Notes under the pieces: model-generated | The model's input: only the letters and a program-made list of their open reading frames with translations | Database searches by the model: none | Told to the model about the DNA's origin: nothing | Made by a program: the position numbers and the translations under genes | Shown here: positions 5,142 through 8,502 of the stretch, in pieces | How the letters are laid out: each line of letters opens with the position of its first letter | How positions within the stretch are numbered: position 1 is the stretch's first letter | NCBI GenBank assembly: GCA_015662405.1 | Contig: DQUE01000069.1 | Coordinates: 1 to 8,502, forward strand | Direction of reading: 5' to 3' | DNA: 8,502 nt | Source of the DNA: Sulfurimonas autotrophica | GTDB lineage: Bacteria; Campylobacterota; Campylobacteria; Campylobacterales; Sulfurimonadaceae

Positions 5142-6448
5142 ATCAAAGCAATCTACCCGACACAAATGATCTTAAATATATCAGAATCGGTCTCATCGTA
5201 GTCTTTTTAATTTTTGCAGGACTTGGCACATGGGCTGCTTTTGCTGAGCTAGAGTCTGGTGTTCCAACAGGAGGACAAGTTGTTGTAGCCTCTAACAAAA
5301 AGAGTATTCAGCACCTTGAGGGAGGCATTATTGAAGCTATCTATGTAAAAGATGGTGATCATGTCAAAAAAGGTGACAAGCTTATCAAATTCAGCACCAT
5401 TCAATCACAATCTGAACTCAACTCAATTTTAGCAAACTACTATGAGAACATTGCACTTAGAGATAGACTCATTGCTGAAAACAGAGGAGAAAAGAGCATA
5501 CACTTCTCAAAAGAGCTCGATGAACTCCCTAGCGATAAAAAAGAGAAGATAATACAAAGACAACAAGAGATATTTAAAAACGAGACAGGCTACATGCATA
5601 AAAATGAGCTTGTAGCAAATCAAAAAGTCAAATCTTTGCAACAGCAGATCGCAAGTTTAGAAGAGGTGATTGCCGTTAAAAATGCTCTTTTAGTATCCTA
5701 CAAAAATGAAGCAAAAGAGCAATCAGAGCTGCTACAAGATGGGCTAGTTGATAAAGTCAAACTTATCGATGCACAAAGACGCATTCGCTCTATTGAGTCT
5801 GATATTCTCTCAAATCAATCAGAGATTAAAAAGTATAGAGCACAAATTGCATCGATACAGACACAATACCAGCTCGATAAAGAGAAATTTTTTACCGATT
5901 TAAATACAAAACTCAGTAAAGCACAGACTAGCATTGAAGACCTTAGCGCAAGAAGTAAGAATCTCAAAGACAAACTTTTACGAACAATCATAAAGTCACC
6001 TGTTGATGGTGTTGTGATGAATTTAGCATTTCATACAATAGGAGCTGTTGTCTCTCCTGCAAAAGTGTTAATGGAGATCGTACCAAAAGATGCTCCACTT
6101 GTTATAGAGGCAAAACTCTCACCAGAATATATAGATTTGGTAGCAGTTGGGCATAAAGCGAGCATGACATTTCCATCATTTCAGATGAAAGGTCTTTTGG
6201 TTGATGATATTCAAGGAGAGGTAACTTTTGTCTCGCCTGATATTACAGTCGATAAAGATGGGCTTGCCTACTATAGCGTGAAGTTAAAAATCACAGATGA
6301 GGGTAAAGAGGTTCTGCAAAAAAATACTTTAGAGATACAAGCTGGGATGCCAGTAAGTATCATTATAAAGGCGGGCGAACAAACAACGCTTGAGTACCTC
6401 TTAAAACCGATGACTAAGATGCTTAAAAAAGCATTTTTAGAGCAATAA
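5138..6448 (+). CDS. Type I secretion membrane fusion protein, HlyD/PrtE/SapE type, 436 aa
   Basis: This periplasmic adaptor connects the ABC exporter with the outer membrane channel. Residues 14-36 form the single inner-membrane anchor (YIRIGLIVVFLIF...). The first lipoyl half follows, with the family-typical HLEGGIIEAIYVKDGDHVKKGD (59-80), then a long coiled coil (about 90-285). The second lipoyl half begins IIKSPVDGVVM (284-294), and a beta-barrel domain (about 318-410) closes with QAGMPVSIIIKAGEQTTLEYLL and a C-terminal helix, the usual ending of PrtE/HlyD proteins. Length is normal for the family. AGGAG (5126-5130) lies 7 bases before the ATG, inside the end of the exporter gene, and the 4-base overlap suggests translational coupling. 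Twelve bases separate it from the TolC-like gene. Confidence 0.95.
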   Translation: MNQSNLPDTNDLKYIRIGLIVVFLIFAGLGTWAAFAELESGVPTGGQVVVASNKKSIQHLEGGIIEAIYVKDGDHVKKGDKLIKFSTIQSQSELNSILANYYENIALRDRLIAENRGEKSIHFSKELDELPSDKKEKIIQRQQEIFKNETGYMHKNELVANQKVKSLQQQIASLEEVIAVKNALLVSYKNEAKEQSELLQDGLVDKVKLIDAQRRIRSIESDILSNQSEIKKYRAQIASIQTQYQLDKEKFFTDLNTKLSKAQTSIEDLSARSKNLKDKLLRTIIKSPVDGVVMNLAFHTIGAVVSPAKVLMEIVPKDAPLVIEAKLSPEYIDLVAVGHKASMTFPSFQMKGLLVDDIQGEVTFVSPDITVDKDGLAYYSVKLKITDEGKEVLQKNTLEIQAGMPVSIIIKAGEQTTLEYLLKPMTKMLKKAFLEQ

Positions 6449-6460
6449 AGAGGAACAGAT

Positions 6461-7771
6461 ATGGCACATAAAAAAATAGTCTCTCTTTTTCTTTTCGCCC
6501 TTTTTTCAACTACTCTAAATGCTAAAGAGCTTCTCTTTAGCACAGCTTATGATTTGGCGATGCAAAACGCAAACCAACTCCAATCAGCAAAGTATATGCA
6601 CCTTAGCGATAAAGAAGCTGTAGCACAAGAAAAAGCGGCACTCTATCCACAAATCGATCTCAGCGCGTACTATAAAAAGACAAGATATGTAGCAAATCCA
6701 GATGAGACAGTAACAAGACAAAGTCTTTTAAACTATACACTCTCTCTCAAGCAGTCGATTTATAATGCTGAGACTTGGAGCAGAATCGATATGCAAAAGC
6801 TACGAAGTAAATACTCATTAATAAAAGTAAAATATCAGGCACAACAGCTCGCACAAGATGTTTTTAAAGCATACCTCAATATTTTACGAACAAAAAATAA
6901 AATAGTAGCACTGCAATCATATCTTACTTATGAGGAGTCTAAACTCGAAGCACTCCAAAAAAAGTATGCTATGGGACTTACTAGTAAAATGGATCTTTTG
7001 CAAATACGTGTCGATAAAGATTCATCAAAGATAGATCTTGAAAAAGAGAAGAGATTGTTGCAAGTTTACAAACTGCAACTTGAGCACTTCATTGGAAAAA
7101 TGAACTACACCATTCCAACAATAGATATACAAAAAAATATCTCACCTGCTTTAGCACAAATGAGAAATACTATCATAAAAATAGATAACTCTCTAGAGAT
7201 AAAACAGGCAAAAATTCAAGTTGCACTTGCAAACAAAACCATTAAAAATGCCTTTTCAGGGCATCTTCCTAATGTAAGCCTTACTGCCTCTTATGCAAAA
7301 TATGATACAGACACACCAACAATCGATGCTCCATTTAACAACACTGGCAATATTATGGTAAATATCAACATACCACTCTTCAAAGGAGGCTACACCTCAT
7401 CACAAGTAGAATCCGCAAAACTCAAGTATCAAGCAGCCATACAAGATCTCCTTGCTACAAAGAAAAAAGTCGCCCTCTCATACAAAGAAGATTTTACAAA
7501 CTTCAATGCTGCCTTACACTCTGTTTTTATGTACAAAGAGGCGTATGAGTCTGCAAAACTTTTTGCTCAGGCGATAAATGAAGGATACAAAAAAGGGTTA
7601 AAGAGCATTATAGATGTAAATGATGCACAAGCAAAAATGTATAATATTAAATACAAATATATTGACAACTTATACACAATGATCAATGCTTATGTCGGTC
7701 TACTTGTAGAGACAAATAGCTTTGAGAATTTAAAATTTTTAGATCAACTACTACAGGAGAATATAGAATGA
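6461..7771 (+). CDS. TolC/PrtF-type outer membrane efflux protein, 436 aa
   Basis: This is the outer membrane channel of the same type I system. Residues 1-21 form a signal peptide (MAHKKIVSLFLF..., cleavage expected after TLNA, before K22). The mature part shows the two-repeat outer-membrane-factor pattern. The first half has ALYPQIDLSAYYKKTRY and a long helix through KYAMGLTSKMDLLQIRVDKD; the second has LPNVSLTASYAKYDTD, then NINIPLFKGGYTSSQVESAK and GYKKGLKSIIDVNDAQAKMY. These strand-then-helix pairs and the 'G-x-x-(S/T)-x-x-(D/V)' turns are characteristic of TolC relatives. Length is normal. AGAGGA (6449-6454) precedes the ATG by 6 bases. Its stop overlaps the start of gmd by 4 bases, so no terminator separates secretion from sugar synthesis. 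Confidence 0.93.
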   Translation: MAHKKIVSLFLFALFSTTLNAKELLFSTAYDLAMQNANQLQSAKYMHLSDKEAVAQEKAALYPQIDLSAYYKKTRYVANPDETVTRQSLLNYTLSLKQSIYNAETWSRIDMQKLRSKYSLIKVKYQAQQLAQDVFKAYLNILRTKNKIVALQSYLTYEESKLEALQKKYAMGLTSKMDLLQIRVDKDSSKIDLEKEKRLLQVYKLQLEHFIGKMNYTIPTIDIQKNISPALAQMRNTIIKIDNSLEIKQAKIQVALANKTIKNAFSGHLPNVSLTASYAKYDTDTPTIDAPFNNTGNIMVNINIPLFKGGYTSSQVESAKLKYQAAIQDLLATKKKVALSYKEDFTNFNAALHSVFMYKEAYESAKLFAQAINEGYKKGLKSIIDVNDAQAKMYNIKYKYIDNLYTMINAYVGLLVETNSFENLKFLDQLLQENIE

Positions 7772-8502
7772 AAAAAGCCATAGTAACAGGAATTACAGGA
7801 CAAGATGGAGCCTACTTGGCAGAACTACTTTTACAAAAGGATTATATTGTCTATGGAACATATAGAAGAACATCATCAGTTAACTTTTGGAGAATCGAAG
7901 AACTTGGTATAAAAGAGCATGAAAACCTTCATCTCATAGAGTATGATCTCACAGATCAAGCTAATTCTATACATATGGTAAAAGATATAGAGCCTGATGA
8001 AATTTATAACTTGGCAGCGCAAAGTTTTGTTGGTGTATCATTTCAGCAACCTTTAGCAACTGCGCATATTACAGGGCTTGGTTGTGCACATCTGCTTGAA
8101 GCTATACGCATAGTTAATCCTAAAATCAAGTTTTATCAGGCATCTACTTCTGAAATGTTTGGAAAAGTACAAGAGATACCACAAAAGGAGACGACTCCTT
8201 TTTGGCCAAGAAGCCCCTATGGTGCCGCTAAAATGTATGCACATTGGATGGTTGTAAACTACAGAGAATCTTATGACATGTTTGCATGTAGTGGTATTCT
8301 TTTTAATCATGAATCCCCTCTTCGTGGGCGTGAATTTGTGACAAGAAAGATTACAGATAGTGTAGCAAAAATTAAACTAGGTAAACTTGATTGCATAGAG
8401 CTAGGAAATATGGATGCTAAGCGTGATTGGGGTTTTGCAAGAGACTATGTAGAGGGGATGTACCTTATGCTTCAAGCCAAAAAGCCTGATACCTATGTTT
8501 TA
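7768..8502 (+). CDS. gmd: GDP-mannose 4,6-dehydratase, 3' end cut by window (245 residues seen)
   Basis: The enzyme converts GDP-D-mannose to GDP-4-dehydro-6-deoxy-D-mannose, the precursor of GDP-rhamnose, GDP-fucose and GDP-perosamine used in O-polysaccharides. It is an extended short-chain dehydrogenase. Visible are the Rossmann motif TGITGQDGAYL (7-17), the NADP-binding arginine pair R33-R34, NLAAQSFVGVSF, the active-site ASTSEMFG with T127 and E129, and the catalytic YGAAK (Y151, K155). NHESPLRGREFVTRKIT and DAKRDWGFARDYVEGM are further GMD hallmarks. The WRIEELGI stretch after SSVNF (41-48) resembles the GMD variants of bacterial rhamnose pathways, so GDP-rhamnose or GDP-perosamine is at least as likely as fucose. 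About 75-100 C-terminal residues lie beyond the window. The ATG overlaps the TolC-like stop as ATGA, with AGGAG (7755-7759) 8 bases upstream, so the gene belongs to the secretion operon. Confidence 0.97.
   Translation, partial: MKKAIVTGITGQDGAYLAELLLQKDYIVYGTYRRTSSVNFWRIEELGIKEHENLHLIEYDLTDQANSIHMVKDIEPDEIYNLAAQSFVGVSFQQPLATAHITGLGCAHLLEAIRIVNPKIKFYQASTSEMFGKVQEIPQKETTPFWPRSPYGAAKMYAHWMVVNYRESYDMFACSGILFNHESPLRGREFVTRKITDSVAKIKLGKLDCIELGNMDAKRDWGFARDYVEGMYLMLQAKKPDTYVL

Noticed and set aside
8053..8310. Minus-strand 85-codon frame.
   Set aside because: It is antisense to the gmd coding region, whose catalytic motifs are unmistakable.

Overview
The window looks like an AT-rich chromosomal segment of a Campylobacterota bacterium (Sulfurimonas-, Sulfurovum- or Arcobacter-like). 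The clues are low GC, strong preference for A/T-ending codons, TATAAT-type -10 boxes without a clear -35, and a secretion operon resembling sapCDEF of Campylobacter fetus. Genus cannot be fixed from this piece.

Layout. Positions 1-147 hold no supportable gene. Positions 148-1066 are a tight two-gene minus-strand unit: a small MOSC-domain protein, then an unrecognised 155-residue protein. Positions 1067-1358 hold a promoter for that unit and a 119-bp element with near-perfect 16-bp terminal inverted repeats, read as the shell of a deleted insertion sequence. A minus-strand gene for an uncharacterised 153-residue protein (1359-1820) is divergent from a plus-strand operon that fills the rest of the window. 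The 148 bases between them carry a large nested palindrome bracketed by a 10-bp direct repeat.

The operon has five closely spaced or overlapping genes: (1) a fusion of a REP-associated tyrosine transposase (RAYT, Y1-type) module to a SapC domain; (2) a PrtD-type type I secretion ABC exporter; (3) an HlyD/PrtE-type membrane fusion protein; (4) a TolC/PrtF-type outer membrane factor; (5) gmd, GDP-mannose 4,6-dehydratase, cut by the window end. Genes 2-4 form a complete type I secretion channel. By analogy with C. fetus sapCDEF and the Caulobacter rsa locus, where S-layer export genes lie beside O-antigen genes including a GDP-mannose dehydratase, the operon probably exports an S-layer or surface protein and begins a polysaccharide cluster. 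No exported substrate is encoded in the window.

The most unusual feature is the first operon gene. Its transposase module keeps the family scaffold but has lost both histidines of the catalytic HUH motif and the NPVRA-like block, suggesting a domesticated DNA- or RNA-binding module joined to a secretion-associated domain. The palindrome just upstream carries GTAG tetranucleotides in its outer arms, the kind of signal RAYT proteins recognise, which suggests an autoregulatory hypothesis.
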